64,000 bases of DNA from Methanobrevibacter sp. TMH8. Its GTDB lineage: Archaea; Methanobacteriota; Methanobacteria; Methanobacteriales; Methanobacteriaceae. Positions 18,134-28,811 of the stretch are shown piece after piece; position 1 is the first letter of the stretch, and each line of letters opens with the position of its first letter. The stretch lies in assembly GCF_020148105.1 (NCBI RefSeq), contig NZ_JAHLZE010000004.1:25179-89178 (forward strand). The letters are read 5' to 3'. Both the position numbers and the translations under genes were made by a program. The notes beneath the pieces are model-generated. The model made no database searches. It was given only the letters and a program-made list of their open reading frames with translations, and had not been told where the DNA came from.

Positions 18134-18909
18134 ATCACCTATAATTTATTCTATAAATTATAATACTAAAATATTATTATACTAAAATAATTTATAGTAT
18201 CTAAATCACATGCCAAAGACAAAGATTTAAATAAAATTATAATTTCATAATAACTTTTATCATGAAACTAGTAATTCTCTAATATCACAACAATAATTCT
18301 ATTTTTATCATAAAAATAAGAGTATTACTATAATCATTTATATTATTATAATTATATCGTATCATATATGATTATCAAATTAATAAATATTATCCTAAGT
18401 ATTTATTGTTCTACCTTATTAAATTCTACTATTTTTCCCATGATTTAATTTGATATTAACTATATTATAGATAAAGAAAATAGTATTCTATTAATTTTTA
18501 AATCATAAAATACAATTTATATAAAATTTAATTAAAATATTTTTATAAGAATTATCGTGAAACTTTATGTTTAAAATTAGATAAAACTCAATATAAAATT
18601 AATACTTTTTAAAATAGTATTTTATAAATATAATTAAGGATAATAACACATTTTAAACAATTTTAATAAAACTATATTATTCATTATTAAGTTATGATTA
18701 AACATGTATAGTTAAATAAAATGAGATAGCTTTTAAATAATTTGATTAATTATATTAAATATAATATATAATTAATAAAATAATATAGATTAAACTAATA
18801 TTATAGATTAAAATAATTATAAATTAAAAGTTTAATAAATTAAAAATAAAATAATTAAAAGACATAGAATAAAGAATTAAAAAATAAGTTCCTAATAATT
18901 AAAGAACTA
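18134..18909. other. Long gene-free region between topA and aglB
   Basis: About 776 bp of AT-rich sequence downstream of topA and upstream of aglB. It should hold the aglB promoter. I see no supported ORF, no GC-rich island and no strong hairpin. Confidence 0.5.
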
Positions 18910-21093
18910 TTAATCTTCTGATTTCTTAGCTAATTTTTCTTCTAAATCTTCTAAAGAAGATGTAAATTTACATTTTGGAAATCCACTACAACCTACAAAC
19001 TCACCATATCGACCATGTCTTTTAAGAAGATCTTTACCACATTCTGGGCATTGGCCTACAACTTCAGCTTCTTTCAGTTGAGAATGATCAACCCCACATT
19101 TAGGATCTAAACAAGCTTTACGCCTTGATTTTCCTCTTCCAAATGAAATTGTAGGTAAACCACATTTTTCACATTTACCCCTTAAGACTTCAGATCCTTT
19201 TGGAAGTGAATAGATAGTATTACAATCAGGATAATTGGAACAACCTACAAATGAAGATTTAGTTTTTGGAGAAAATCTAACTACTAAATTTCCTCCACAA
19301 GCACATTTCCCCACAATCCTACTCTCTTGATAAGCATTATAAAGTCCTTCACCAATCTTAAGATTATTTTTGTCAATATCATCTAATATATCCAAAACTT
19401 CTTTTTTTGCATCTTCAACAACTTTATCTTTACTTACTTTATTAGCCATTATTCCTTCAAGCTCTTTTTCAAGATCTCGTGTAAGTTCTTCACTAGTAAG
19501 ATTTTTACAGTATTCTCTAAGATTATCTATGATATTCATTCCCAATTGATTTACTTCAATCTTTTTACCAGATATATACTTCCTATCATATAATTTAGCT
19601 ATTATATCTGCTCTAGTTGCTTTTGTACCTAGCTCTCTTTTTTCTAATTCTTTTATAAGAGAAGCTTCATTGTATCGTGCAGGAGGTTTAGTTTCTTTTT
19701 CTTCTGATAAAATTTCATTTACTTTAATTTTTTCTCCTTTTTTAAGAGGAGGAAAAATATCTTCTTCAATTTTACGGAAAGGATAATGACTTAACCATCC
19801 CATATAGGAAACTCTTTTTCTTTTAAAGAAAAATTTCTCTTGATCAACACTTAAATCACATCTCAATGTTTCTAACTTTGAATCTTCTGAAAAAACACTA
19901 ATGAATCTATAAACAATAAGTTCATAAATTTTTGCACTATCTGTATCTAACTTAGTTGGAACTATTCCAGTAGGATGGATAGCTGGGTGAGCAGCATCAG
20001 TTTTTTTACCCTCATTAGGTTTTGTTTTTTGATTAAGTTCATCAATATGTTTTTTAAATGCCTCATTAGAAGATAGTTGTTTAAATATTTTATCAAATTC
20101 AAGACTTTCTGGTAATTTTTGAGATGAAGTACGTGGATAAGAAGTATATCCTTCAGTGTAAAGATTTTGAGCTATTGTTTGAGTCTTTTTTGGACTAAAT
20201 CCAAAAACTGTATGGGCTTCTGATTGTAACCCTCCTAAATTAAATGGTATTGGAGGTTTTCTAGTAGTTTCAGATATTTTTACCTTATCAATAGTTGCAT
20301 CAGCACCTTGACAACTTTCAAAGATATTTTCTGCTCTTTTTTTATCAAATATTTTACCTTCAACATGATCAGCTACTATATCTTCTTTTTCAGATTTATT
20401 ATCAAGTAATGCTTTAATTAACCAGTAAGGTTCTGGAACAAATTTTTGTATTTCTTTTTCCCTATCTACCAAAATTGTAAGAGTTGGAGTCTGAACTCTT
20501 CCTGCAGAAAGCTGTAAATATTTATACTTTGCTTTTCTAACAGCCCCAGTCAGAGCTTTAGAAATATTAACACCAAAATAGAAATCAACAATGTGCCTAG
20601 CTATTCCACCATCTACTTGAGGAATATCTAGCTCAATCTGATTATTATAAGCTTCAAGTAAGTCTTTTTTAGTTAAAGTTGAAAATTTCATTCTAGAAGT
20701 AATATTGATTGAATCTTCACCACATGCATATTTTAATGCATTGAAACCGATTAAAGTCCCTTCAATATCATAATCACAAGCATGAATATACTTATCTGCA
20801 CCTTTACCAAGTTTTTTTATCGCATAAACATAGTCTTTAACATAATTTAAGTTTTTTTGTGTTTCATATGCTGGAACCCATTTCAAATCAAAATAAACTT
20901 TTTCCTTTTGATTTTTAGGGGTTAAACTATATAAATGTCCTACTGCAGATATTATAGTAATTTTCTTATCTTTTTCATCAATTTCCCAATAATTCACTTT
21001 CTTACCATATTTCAATTTAGTAGGACTAGATGAAAGAGCTTGAGCTATTTTTTCAGCAGATTTAGGTTTTTCGCAGATGATTACTTCATGCAT
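18910..21093 (-). CDS. topA: DNA topoisomerase I (type IA)
   Basis: The 727-residue enzyme relaxes negative supercoils by single-strand passage. The Toprim domain opens [17 protein letters not shown] and carries the metal-binding DYDIEG at 107-112. The active-site tyrosine is Y319 in [14 protein letters not shown] (198-205) and the KATRADI helix are in place. Three C-terminal zinc ribbons (about 612-720) have paired CxCG or CxxC motifs. The archaeal form lacks the reverse gyrase helicase, which fits a mesophile. GTGAT precedes the ATG. Confidence 0.96.
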   Translation of the reverse strand: MHEVIICEKPKSAEKIAQALSSSPTKLKYGKKVNYWEIDEKDKKITIISAVGHLYSLTPKNQKEKVYFDLKWVPAYETQKNLNYVKDYVYAIKKLGKGADKYIHACDYDIEGTLIGFNALKYACGEDSINITSRMKFSTLTKKDLLEAYNNQIELDIPQVDGGIARHIVDFYFGVNISKALTGAVRKAKYKYLQLSAGRVQTPTLTILVDREKEIQKFVPEPYWLIKALLDNKSEKEDIVADHVEGKIFDKKRAENIFESCQGADATIDKVKISETTRKPPIPFNLGGLQSEAHTVFGFSPKKTQTIAQNLYTEGYTSYPRTSSQKLPESLEFDKIFKQLSSNEAFKKHIDELNQKTKPNEGKKTDAAHPAIHPTGIVPTKLDTDSAKIYELIVYRFISVFSEDSKLETLRCDLSVDQEKFFFKRKRVSYMGWLSHYPFRKIEEDIFPPLKKGEKIKVNEILSEEKETKPPARYNEASLIKELEKRELGTKATRADIIAKLYDRKYISGKKIEVNQLGMNIIDNLREYCKNLTSEELTRDLEKELEGIMANKVSKDKVVEDAKKEVLDILDDIDKNNLKIGEGLYNAYQESRIVGKCACGGNLVVRFSPKTKSSFVGCSNYPDCNTIYSLPKGSEVLRGKCEKCGLPTISFGRGKSRRKACLDPKCGVDHSQLKEAEVVGQCPECGKDLLKRHGRYGEFVGCSGFPKCKFTSSLEDLEEKLAKKSED

Positions 21094-21740
21094 TATATCA
21101 CTTTATATTTCATTGAATTATACTACTGACAAGTTATAATAATATTAAATAATATTTTATAATTTATGTTTTATAGTTTATAGTTTATATTTTAAATTTT
21201 AATCAATATTTCTTAATTTCATAATTTTTTAATTTTTTAATTTCTTATATCCATTCCCCAATTTTATAATTATATATTAATTATAAAACAACAATATAAT
21301 TTTTATATATTTGTTAGTTCAATTAGTTTATTGTGAAACTATGTGAGTTTTTATTATAAAAACCTTATCTATTTTTAAATTTTTTAATACAAATATTATT
21401 AATAGTAATATTTATAGTTTTTGATTGTTTATAACTAAAAACTCTAGAAAAATAAAAATGATAATAGTTGATAAATAAACATATAATTATCAATTAATTC
21501 ATCAAATATCGAATTAAAAAATTAAATATAATAATATAAATTAAAATAAATTGTATAAAGTGAGATAGAGTGAAATAAAATTGAATAATAAAAAATATAA
21601 TAGTATAAAATATTATAATATAAAATAGAGTAATATAGAATATAATGATATAGAATAGAGTAATATAAGATAAGTAAATATAATTAAAATATAATATAAT
21701 AAAAAATAAAAAATATCTAGCTATTAAAGAATAAAACTAA
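21094..21740. other. Gene-free region with a 30-bp AT repeat
   Basis: The right part (about 21540-21740) is A/G-rich on the plus strand, so the minus-strand transcript of the small zinc protein would leave as U-rich RNA. The word AATAGAGTAATATA recurs at 21624 and 21654 (30-bp spacing), with weaker copies around it. The left part should hold the topA promoter. Confidence 0.5.
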
Positions 21741-21929
21741 TTATCTATCTTTTTTATAAAATCCATAAAATTCACTACAATAAGCACACATAGGATATTC
21801 TTCATAGTGATAATGGCTGTCATCATCTGCATTAATGTTAAATTCTTGATGACACATATAACAGACTTCAATTTTTTCTTCAATTTGATCGGGTTGATTA
21901 GGAGATTTTTTATTTGTTTTAACTTCCAC
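21741..21929 (-). CDS. Small protein with two CxxC zinc-binding pairs
   Basis: A 62-residue protein with a charged N-terminus (1-20), then CYMC (23-26) and CAYC (48-51) separated by an acidic, His/Tyr-rich loop (DDDSHYHYEEYP). This is a plausible single zinc ribbon. The start is GTG with TTGGTGAAA upstream, a good ribosome binding site. The function is unknown; similar mini zinc-finger proteins in archaea are often nucleic-acid or protein adaptors. It is the only gene between serB and topA. Confidence 0.65.
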   Translation of the reverse strand: MEVKTNKKSPNQPDQIEEKIEVCYMCHQEFNINADDDSHYHYEEYPMCAYCSEFYGFYKKDR

Positions 21930-22186
21930 TATTTCACCAATAGCTAGATTAAATTTTACAACTGAAAAAATCAGTTTTATGATTAAACTTTATAGATAAT
22001 ATAATTTGGAATCATTAATAACTTAAAAAAATTACTATTATTCAATATTTTAATAAAAATAATAATAAAAATAATAATTTTAGTACTGAATAATTCAGCA
22101 GTTCTACTAATAATTCTACTAATATTCTACAATATTTACTAAAATTTTATTAATATTAACCTAAAAATAAGAAAAATAGGTTAAAA

Positions 22187-23908
22187 TTAACCTATATCGT
22201 GCTTTTGTAAAAGTAAAAGCTCTTCAGTAGTAAGTTTTTTACCATGTTTGAATTTTTCAAATATATCTTCAGCTTTTTCTTTCTCTTCACGATTTTTCTT
22301 AGTACTAGATTGTTTTTCAGATTTTCTTCTTTTAGACTTATTAGTTCCGAGTTCTTTGTTAATAACGTGAATTTCACTTAAAACAATTTTGAACTCTTCA
22401 TGCTTAGCTGATGCTGATTTTCTAGCTTCTATGAATTTTTTATGTGCTTCATCAGCTTCAGTTCTAATATCATCAGTTTTTCTGAAGTAATTAAGCATTT
22501 TTTCATGGAATTCTTGTGCTTGAGTAGACAATTCAACAACTTTAGCATGATGTTCTTCAGAAATTTTTTTAAGATCTTGAGCTTCTTCTTTAACTTTTTC
22601 GTCTTCAGTAATTTCCATCAATTGTTTTCTTAAATCATTAGCATTTTTAACCAATTGATTTTCTTTTTTGATATCTAAAACTCTAGTTTCAATGATTTTA
22701 TCAATTTTTTTGATTTCATTTTCGAGTTTTAATCTATCTCTTCTACCAGAAGACCATTCAAGTTTTTTAAGCTCTTCATTTACATCATCACGTAATTTTT
22801 TAGCTTCTTCAACGGATTTATTAACTTCATTACGATTATCTCTTAAATCAATAGCTAATTTCAAATTTTCTTTTAAACTATCATTAAGATCATCACGTAT
22901 TTTACGCTGTTCTTTAGCTATTTTGTTAAATTCTTCTCTTTCTTCAGCAATTTTAGCTATTATTTCTTCCCTTTCATCTTTTTGTTTTCTAACTCCTTCA
23001 GGAGTAGGAGCAAGGTCGAAGTCTACTTCAGGCAATGCATCCTTCTTAGACTTTTTAGATTTAGGTTTAGAAGTTTTATCTTTTTTAGAAGATTCTTTTC
23101 CATCATCAGATTCATCAACAGCTTTATCTTTATCTTCAACTTCAACAGTTTCTTCAGAGACATCTTCTTTCTCAGAAGATTTTTCAGTATCTTTTTCACT
23201 GGATTCAGAAGTAGATTCTTCAATTTCTTCTACAGTTTCATCATTAGATTCTTCAGCAACATTTTCAGTATTTTCAGAATCTAAATCTGTTATAACTGTT
23301 AAAACTTCTTTTAAATCATTATTTTCAACAATTATATCAGCTACTTCTTTAACTGCAGGTTTTGCATTGAAAGCAACACCATATTTAGCTATTTCAATCA
23401 TAGAAATATCATTAGCTCCGTCACCAACAGCTACACATTCATCAACAGAAATATCATTATCTGCAATGATTTCTTTGAGAACATCAGCTTTAGAGCCTTC
23501 AACTAATGGTCCACTAACTTCTCCAGTTAATTTTCCATCTTCTTCTTCTAATGTGTTAGTAAATAAATAATCTAAATCAAGTTTTTCTTTTAAAGGATTT
23601 GCTATTAAATCAAAACTACCACTGATAACAGCTATTTCATAACCATTATCTTTCAAACCTTTGATAGCATCTTCAGCTCCATCCATTAACTTCATTTCAT
23701 CAGCTAATTTTTTAATATCTTCTACTGAAGCTCCTTTTAAAAGTTTAACTCTTTCCTTTATAGATGTTTCGAAGTCTAAATCACCGTGCATAGCTTTTTC
23801 GGTGATTTCTGCAATTTCATCTTGAACGTTTACTAATTTGCCAATCTCATCTATCGCTTCACCATCAATAATAACATTATCTAAGTCAAATACTACAAGT
23901 TTAATCAA
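22187..23908 (-). CDS. serB: Phosphoserine phosphatase (HAD) fused to a long acidic linker and coiled coil
   Basis: Residues 1-210 form a complete HAD phosphatase: FDLDNVI (motif I, D8 and D10), VISGSFD (motif II, near 94-100), the GSKAD lysine (near 138) and AVGDGANDISM (motif IV, near 161-171). This supports serine formation from phosphoserine. Residues 215-300 are a Glu/Ser/Lys-rich linker. Residues 300-550 are a continuous predicted coiled coil (many E/K/L heptads), followed by a basic tail. Simple SerB proteins are about 210-300 residues, so the tail more than doubles this one. Related methanogens carry comparable fusions. The start is TTG with GGTGAT upstream, 12 bp after tbp, so the two are probably one operon. 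Confidence 0.85.
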   Translation of the reverse strand: MIKLVVFDLDNVIIDGEAIDEIGKLVNVQDEIAEITEKAMHGDLDFETSIKERVKLLKGASVEDIKKLADEMKLMDGAEDAIKGLKDNGYEIAVISGSFDLIANPLKEKLDLDYLFTNTLEEEDGKLTGEVSGPLVEGSKADVLKEIIADNDISVDECVAVGDGANDISMIEIAKYGVAFNAKPAVKEVADIIVENNDLKEVLTVITDLDSENTENVAEESNDETVEEIEESTSESSEKDTEKSSEKEDVSEETVEVEDKDKAVDESDDGKESSKKDKTSKPKSKKSKKDALPEVDFDLAPTPEGVRKQKDEREEIIAKIAEEREEFNKIAKEQRKIRDDLNDSLKENLKLAIDLRDNRNEVNKSVEEAKKLRDDVNEELKKLEWSSGRRDRLKLENEIKKIDKIIETRVLDIKKENQLVKNANDLRKQLMEITEDEKVKEEAQDLKKISEEHHAKVVELSTQAQEFHEKMLNYFRKTDDIRTEADEAHKKFIEARKSASAKHEEFKIVLSEIHVINKELGTNKSKRRKSEKQSSTKKNREEKEKAEDIFEKFKHGKKLTTEELLLLQKHDIG

Positions 23909-23920
23909 TCATATCACCAA

Positions 23921-24466
23921 TTATATTAAGTCCAACTCGCTAAGTCGGTCGTATGCCCTTTCTACTCCCAGCTTAGCATCATCTTTAGTTTTGGCACCAG
24001 TACAAACAACTTTGCCTGAGCCGAATAATAATAAAACAACTTTAGGGTCTTGTAAACGGTAAACTAAACCTGGGAATTGTTCAGGTTCATATTCCGTATT
24101 TTCTAATTCTAGAGCTACAGCTTCTAGATTTAATGTAGCTTCCAAGTTGGCAGAAGCAACAATATTTTGAATTTTAATCTCATATTCATGAGGAATATCT
24201 TTATCAACAGTCCTCATTAGATCAACAGTTTTGTGTATAGCTAAAATAGAATCATCTATAGATTTAGCTCCAGTACAAACCAATTTACCTGAGCTAAAAA
24301 TAAGTGCTGCAGTCTTAGGTTCTTTTAGTTTAAAAACTAATCCTGGAAACTGTTCTCGATTAAAATCAACCCCTTCTAATGCTTTAGAAACTTCAGTAAG
24401 TTCTATGTCCTTTCCAATAGCAGCAGAAGCAACAATGTTCTCTATCTTTATATCAACATCGGTCAA
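23921..24466 (-). CDS. tbp: TATA-box-binding protein
   Basis: The 181-residue protein consists of two direct repeats of the saddle fold. Each carries the IENIVASA or IQNIVASA strand, the EQFPGLV(F/Y) segment and a GKLVCTGAK or GKVVCTGAK strand. It recruits TFB and RNA polymerase at archaeal promoters. I set the start at the TTG at 24466, because a GGGAGGA ribosome binding site lies nine bases upstream and lengths of 181 residues are standard; the longer reading frame would run through that site. serB follows after 12 bp. Confidence 0.96.
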   Translation of the reverse strand: MTDVDIKIENIVASAAIGKDIELTEVSKALEGVDFNREQFPGLVFKLKEPKTAALIFSSGKLVCTGAKSIDDSILAIHKTVDLMRTVDKDIPHEYEIKIQNIVASANLEATLNLEAVALELENTEYEPEQFPGLVYRLQDPKVVLLLFGSGKVVCTGAKTKDDAKLGVERAYDRLSELDLI

Positions 24467-25109
24467 GTTAAGATTCCTCCCAATCAAATTTTAAAAAAAA
24501 TAAGTAAAAATTTAGTAAAAATTTAGTGAAAAACTAGCTACTATAAAAATTTACTTTATATATTTTTTGATTATATAATATATAAACCTATTTAAAAAAT
24601 TTCAATAAAAAAATTTTGAGAAAATTTAAATATTAATAATTTAGTTTCAAATAATTTATAAATAATAGGTTAAAACTCAATCAACATTTAAACCATGAAA
24701 AACCAATTAATTAAAAATTGATTATTTTTTTTATAAATTATACTAAATAGAATATTAATAAATAGGACGTTGATTAAATAGAATGCTATTAAAAGTTATT
24801 AGAAAAAATTATAAATTTATATATTGTTAATATTTTTCTATATTAATTTATTATTTTAATACTATAAAAAACTATTGATTAAATGAAAAAATTAAAAAAT
24901 GAAAAAAATAAAATAAAATAAAAAATAGAATAAAAAAATAATAAAGAATAATCAAAAAACAATGCAAGAATAATTAACTATTAAATCTATCAAAACTATT
25001 AAAATTATTGAAATTATGAAATTATATGAAATTATTAAAATATTAATTCCCCTATATAAAAAATTTCAAATATATAAAATTTAGAAAAATATATCAATAA
25101 AGGGATAAA
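24467..25109. other. Divergent intergenic region upstream of tbp
   Basis: About 640 bp between tbp (minus) and the CYTH gene (plus). It is AT-rich with a weak inverted repeat near 24695-24717. Both promoters must be here. The region 24885-24965 is A-rich low complexity. No gene is visible. Confidence 0.5.
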
Positions 25110-25655
25110 ATGATTGAAGTTGAAGTTAAAGCTAAAATAACTGATTTTAATGCTGTAAAAAAAATGTTGAAGAAAATTAATGCTGAAAAAGACCATATAG
25201 AACATCAAGAAGATAGCTATTTCAACAGCCCAATTAAAAATTTTGCAGAAACTGATGAAGCTCTTAGAATAAGAGAAGTTTCAGTGAATAACATATCAAA
25301 AACTTTTATAACTTATAAAGGACCTAAAATTGACTCACAAAGTAAGACTCGGGAAGAAGTAGAATTAGAAGTAGAAAATCCAAAAAAAATAGCTAAAGTA
25401 TTTGAACATTTAGGATTTAAAAAAGTAGCTAAAGTAATTAAAAATAGAACCATTTACAATATTGACCAATACATCATAAGTCTCGATGAAGTAGAAGGAT
25501 TAGAACCATATATGGAAATAGAAACAGATCTTGAGGATGGAAGTGAATTTGAAGAAGAATTAAACAAAATATTTGATATATTTAAAAAGTTAGGAATTAA
25601 TGATGGTTTTGAAAGAACATCTTATTTAGAATTGCTAGAAAATAAAGACTCTTAA
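25110..25655 (+). CDS. CYTH domain protein (class IV adenylate cyclase/thiamine triphosphatase family)
   Basis: The 181-residue protein starts with the CYTH metal motif ExExK (EVEVKAK, residues 3-9) and shows further tunnel residues: ALRIRE near 50-55, TYKGPK near 70-75, REEVELEV near 82-89, KNRTIY near 111-116, SLDEVEGLEPYMEIE near 126-140. These enzymes act on triphosphorylated substrates with Mg2+ or Mn2+. Many archaeal members are annotated CyaB, but inorganic triphosphate or thiamine triphosphate hydrolysis is equally possible. AGGGATAAA precedes the ATG. It stands before a PsbP-like gene on the same strand. Confidence 0.85.
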   Translation: MIEVEVKAKITDFNAVKKMLKKINAEKDHIEHQEDSYFNSPIKNFAETDEALRIREVSVNNISKTFITYKGPKIDSQSKTREEVELEVENPKKIAKVFEHLGFKKVAKVIKNRTIYNIDQYIISLDEVEGLEPYMEIETDLEDGSEFEEELNKIFDIFKKLGINDGFERTSYLELLENKDS

Positions 25656-25768
25656 CTATATATCTTCATTTAGAATCTTTATACAGATTATGAGATGAAA
25701 GATATTATGATTTTAATAATCGCCCGTAAGTACCTAAAATATAGATAAAAAATACTTAAAAAGAAAGT

Positions 25769-26383
25769 ATGAAAACTTATAACAATAGTATAATATCTTT
25801 TAAATATGGAGAAAATTGGATTGAAAAGGATAAATCAGATGACCCATTCTCTATAGTGGTTTTAACCAATAATTTAACTGAAAATACTACAATGGATATA
25901 TCAAAAATACCTATAAACTACAATAAAGGAGAAATCAATACAACAGACCAATATCATGAAATTACTGAAAAATATATCAAAAATAGATTTGATTCTGAAA
26001 TATTAAATTCTTCTGAGATATTAGTAGATGGGGAAAATGCTTGTGACATAACAGCTTCAATGAATTTCAAAGATTTGAAATTAGAAGAGCGTTTCATAGG
26101 ATTTGTTAAAAATCAGTATATATATCAATTTAAGATAATTACTGATAATAATATATCTTTAATCACTAATGAAATAAATGAAATCATAAATAGTTTTATT
26201 ATACTTGATAAGTCATACAATCCCCCAAATAGGTTTAATGAAAAAGAAATTCAGGCAATATTACAAAAAACACGTTTAATGGACAAATTAGTAATGATGA
26301 AAGTCCTTAAAAAGTTAATTTTAATAATTATAATCTTTTTAACAATTCTACTAATTACTTTAATAATAGGAATTTTATTATAA
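25769..26383 (+). CDS. PsbP-like domain protein with C-terminal membrane anchor
   Basis: A 204-residue protein without signal peptide. It begins with the NNSIISFKYGENW strand typical of the PsbP/DUF1795 fold seen in many Methanobrevibacter proteins, and contains the repeat of short strands expected to about residue 150. After a basic linker it ends with a single hydrophobic helix (about 183-204) and no tail, so it may be tail-anchored with the domain in the cytoplasm. The function is unknown. The ribosome binding site is weak (AAGAAAG). A second small protein of similar flavour follows at 27501. Confidence 0.55.
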   Translation: MKTYNNSIISFKYGENWIEKDKSDDPFSIVVLTNNLTENTTMDISKIPINYNKGEINTTDQYHEITEKYIKNRFDSEILNSSEILVDGENACDITASMNFKDLKLEERFIGFVKNQYIYQFKIITDNNISLITNEINEIINSFIILDKSYNPPNRFNEKEIQAILQKTRLMDKLVMMKVLKKLILIIIIFLTILLITLIIGILL

Positions 26384-26483
26384 TAACATATAAATTACAA
26401 TATTGCTAAGAATATTTAGTTAAGTGATTTATATGAGCATTCTTAAAAATGAATATCTTAAATGAATATCTTAAAGAGATAAA

Positions 26484-27230
26484 ATGATTAAATCTACATT
26501 AAAAAAAATAGAAGAATTAAAAGAAATAATATCTAATTCTAATAACATTGTGTTCTTCGGAGGTGCAGGGGTTTCGACTGAAAGTGGAATACAAGATTTT
26601 CGAAGTAAAAAATCAATATATGATACCATTGAAAACTATGGAGATTCTCCAGAAACTATTCTATCTCACAAATACTTTTTTACAAATTCAGAATGTTTTT
26701 ACAAATATTATAAAGAAAATATGATTCATACTTCTGCTAAACCAAACAATGCTCATTTAGCTATTGCAGAACTTGAAAAACAAGGGAAAATTAAAAGTAC
26801 TATAACACAAAACATAGATGGACTTCATCAAAAAGCTGGAAGTGAAAATGTTTTGGAACTTCATGGAAGTATAATGAAAAATTATTGTGTGGAATGTGGA
26901 AAAAGTTATAATCTTGATTTTATAGTTAATTCAGAAAAAATTCCTAAATGTAGTAGCTGTAGAGGTATAATAAAACCAGAAGTGGTATTATATCAAGAAA
27001 ATTTAGATATAAATACTATGGAAAAAGCAGCGGAATATATAGCTAACTCCGATGTACTTATTGTTGGAGGAACATCACTTGTTGTTTATCCTGCAGCAGG
27101 ACTTATTCATAATTTCAATGGAGAAAATTTAATCCTTATAAACAAAGATGAAACTCCTTATGATGATTATGCAAATTTAGTAATAAATGAAGCTATTGGC
27201 AAAGTTTTCAAAGAACTTATGAAAAAATAA
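26484..27230 (+). CDS. cobB: NAD-dependent protein deacylase (Sir2 family)
   Basis: The 248-residue sirtuin has the NAD-binding GGAGVSTESGIQDFR (26-40), TQNIDGLH (108-115), the catalytic His in LELHGS (H127), a zinc site made of C135/C138 and two later Cys (KCSSC), and the GTSLVVYPAAG segment (about 195-205). It removes acetyl or acyl groups from lysines, with chromatin protein Alba and metabolic enzymes as candidates. It lies alone between two PsbP-like or unknown small-protein genes. A short 13-bp duplication (AATGAATATCTTA) lies just before its weak ribosome binding site. Confidence 0.92.
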   Translation: MIKSTLKKIEELKEIISNSNNIVFFGGAGVSTESGIQDFRSKKSIYDTIENYGDSPETILSHKYFFTNSECFYKYYKENMIHTSAKPNNAHLAIAELEKQGKIKSTITQNIDGLHQKAGSENVLELHGSIMKNYCVECGKSYNLDFIVNSEKIPKCSSCRGIIKPEVVLYQENLDINTMEKAAEYIANSDVLIVGGTSLVVYPAAGLIHNFNGENLILINKDETPYDDYANLVINEAIGKVFKELMKK

Positions 27231-27500
27231 GTATATAGAATTTTTAGATATTTTATTGAACTTAAATATTAAATCAAATAATATTACTCCTATATTTTAT
27301 ATTAAATAATGAAAATATGAAATAATTAATAAAATATGAAATAAATTAATAAATAATAAAAAATCAAAGATTTTTAAATCTATAAAAATAGAAAATTTTT
27401 ATAAATAATAAAAAATAATATATAAAAAAATATAAAGATTTGTGAATTAAATTTAAATTTTATGAATAATTTAAGATAAACAATATACTAGTGATTTTAA

Positions 27501-27977
27501 ATGAAAGAAAGTAATAAATTTTTAATAGTAATAGTTATTGTTGCAATTTTTTCTATAGGCGCTTTAGCAATCACAGGAGTTGCATTAATGCAAATTTCCC
27601 AAAATTTGATGCCTGAAAATCCAAATGCTGAAATCAAAAATGAAACATTTAATTCAACCACCATATCTGTTCCAGTAACATCAAATTTTACTGAACAATC
27701 TGGAGTTTTTGTTGATAAAAAGAATCAACTAATTATTCAAGTAATGAATGAAACAATTCCTCAAAATCAGAAAAATGCTTATTCTAAAGTTTTTGAAAAG
27801 CAATTTAATGCAACACTAATTAATTCATCTAATTTACCTGATAATATAATAGCATTTAAAGGTGCCCAAAATAATTCTATAGTTCTCGTAATGGGTGAAA
27901 AACAAACTGTAGTTGTAATGGCATCTAATCAGGAATTAGCATTGAAAATAGCAAAAAGTGTGAAATTTAATGGATAA
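27501..27977 (+). CDS. Membrane-anchored or secreted small protein of unknown function
   Basis: The 158-residue protein has an N-terminal membrane helix at about 8-33 and an extracellular domain of about 115 residues with several N-x-S/T sites (possible AglB targets). The strand pattern in the domain (KNQLIIQVMNE, NSIVLVMGEKQTVVVMAS) resembles the PsbP-like protein two genes upstream, but similarity is weak. AGTGAT precedes the ATG. No motif points to a function. Confidence 0.5.
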   Translation: MKESNKFLIVIVIVAIFSIGALAITGVALMQISQNLMPENPNAEIKNETFNSTTISVPVTSNFTEQSGVFVDKKNQLIIQVMNETIPQNQKNAYSKVFEKQFNATLINSSNLPDNIIAFKGAQNNSIVLVMGEKQTVVVMASNQELALKIAKSVKFNG

Positions 27978-28063
27978 ATAAAATATCCATAAAATTTAAC
28001 AAATAATTTTTATTTTTTAAAAAATCTTTAAATTTATTTATAAACTTTTTATTTTTTATTCTA

Positions 28064-28771
28064 TTAGTACTTTTCAAGATTGTATTCCATAGCTTTTCCA
28101 ATTATTTCATTACCATTTAAGCTATTTTTAGATTTGTAAACTAATATTTCAACTCCAGCTTTTTCGGCCATTGTTAAAGTTTCACTAAAATCAATATCAG
28201 TTTGCCAATTAGGTCTGAAGCTATTTCCATTAGGATGTTGAATTAAAAAGAATGCAACAGATCTATGACCTTTTTTCTTCAATTCTATTAATTCATCTAA
28301 ATGTTTTTTCCCTCTTTCTGTTGGAGCATCTGGAAAAATAGCTACATTATCTTCAACAAGAGTAACGCCTTTAACTTCAATATAACAGTCCTTATTTTCC
28401 TCAGGATTATCTAAGTATATATCCATTCTTGAGTTTCCAACTGTTTTTTCTCTTTTAATTATGGAATATCCATTAAGTTCCTTTATTTTTCCATTAAGAA
28501 TACCTTCATAAACAATTTTATTAGCTTCTTGAGAATAAATTGAAACAAGTGCACCATTATTTTCTACAAAAAGAAGAGAAAATTTAGTTTTTCTTTTTGG
28601 ATTATCACTTGGCATCAGATAGACAGTAGCTCCTTCAATTAAAAGTTCTTTGCATCTTCCTGTATTTGGAACGTGTGCAATAACTATTTCACCATCAATT
28701 TCAACTTCTGCAATAAAACGATTAGGCCTAGATTTGAAAGTTGCTTTTAAATATTTACTTGAATTGACCAT
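28064..28771 (-). CDS. sfsA: SfsA family protein (sugar fermentation stimulation homologue)
   Basis: The 235-residue protein shows the full SfsA pattern: FKSRPNRFIAEVEIDGE (12-28), HVPNTGRCKELL (33-44), the nuclease-like core SRMDIYLD and CYIEVKGVTLV (about 112-135) and FPDAPTERGKKHL (144-156). The PD-(D/E)xK-type E-V-K triad suggests a nuclease, and an Escherichia coli homologue binds DNA. The biological role in archaea is not known. The ATG has GGTGG upstream. It lies 40 bp after the NAD(P)HX repair gene and is probably co-transcribed with it. Confidence 0.92.
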   Translation of the reverse strand: MVNSSKYLKATFKSRPNRFIAEVEIDGEIVIAHVPNTGRCKELLIEGATVYLMPSDNPKRKTKFSLLFVENNGALVSIYSQEANKIVYEGILNGKIKELNGYSIIKREKTVGNSRMDIYLDNPEENKDCYIEVKGVTLVEDNVAIFPDAPTERGKKHLDELIELKKKGHRSVAFFLIQHPNGNSFRPNWQTDIDFSETLTMAEKAGVEILVYKSKNSLNGNEIIGKAMEYNLEKY

Positions 28772-28811
28772 TCAATCCACCATATAATAATTAAAACCAA
28801 AATTAAAAAGT

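Noticed and set aside
18134..18909. Hidden RNA gene (for example SRP RNA or RNase P RNA) in the long spacer
   Set aside because: Such RNAs would appear as GC-rich islands in this AT-rich genome; none is visible in this or the other long spacers.
22668..23570. Long plus-strand ORF of 300 codons, Ser/Leu-rich
   Set aside because: It is the antisense shadow of the serB linker and coiled coil. The Glu/Lys codons of serB read as Ser/Phe on the other strand. It has no ribosome binding site or domain.
24467..24487. Longer TBP reading frame starting at 24487
   Set aside because: It would translate the GGGAGGA ribosome binding site. The TTG at 24466 gives the standard 181-residue TBP.
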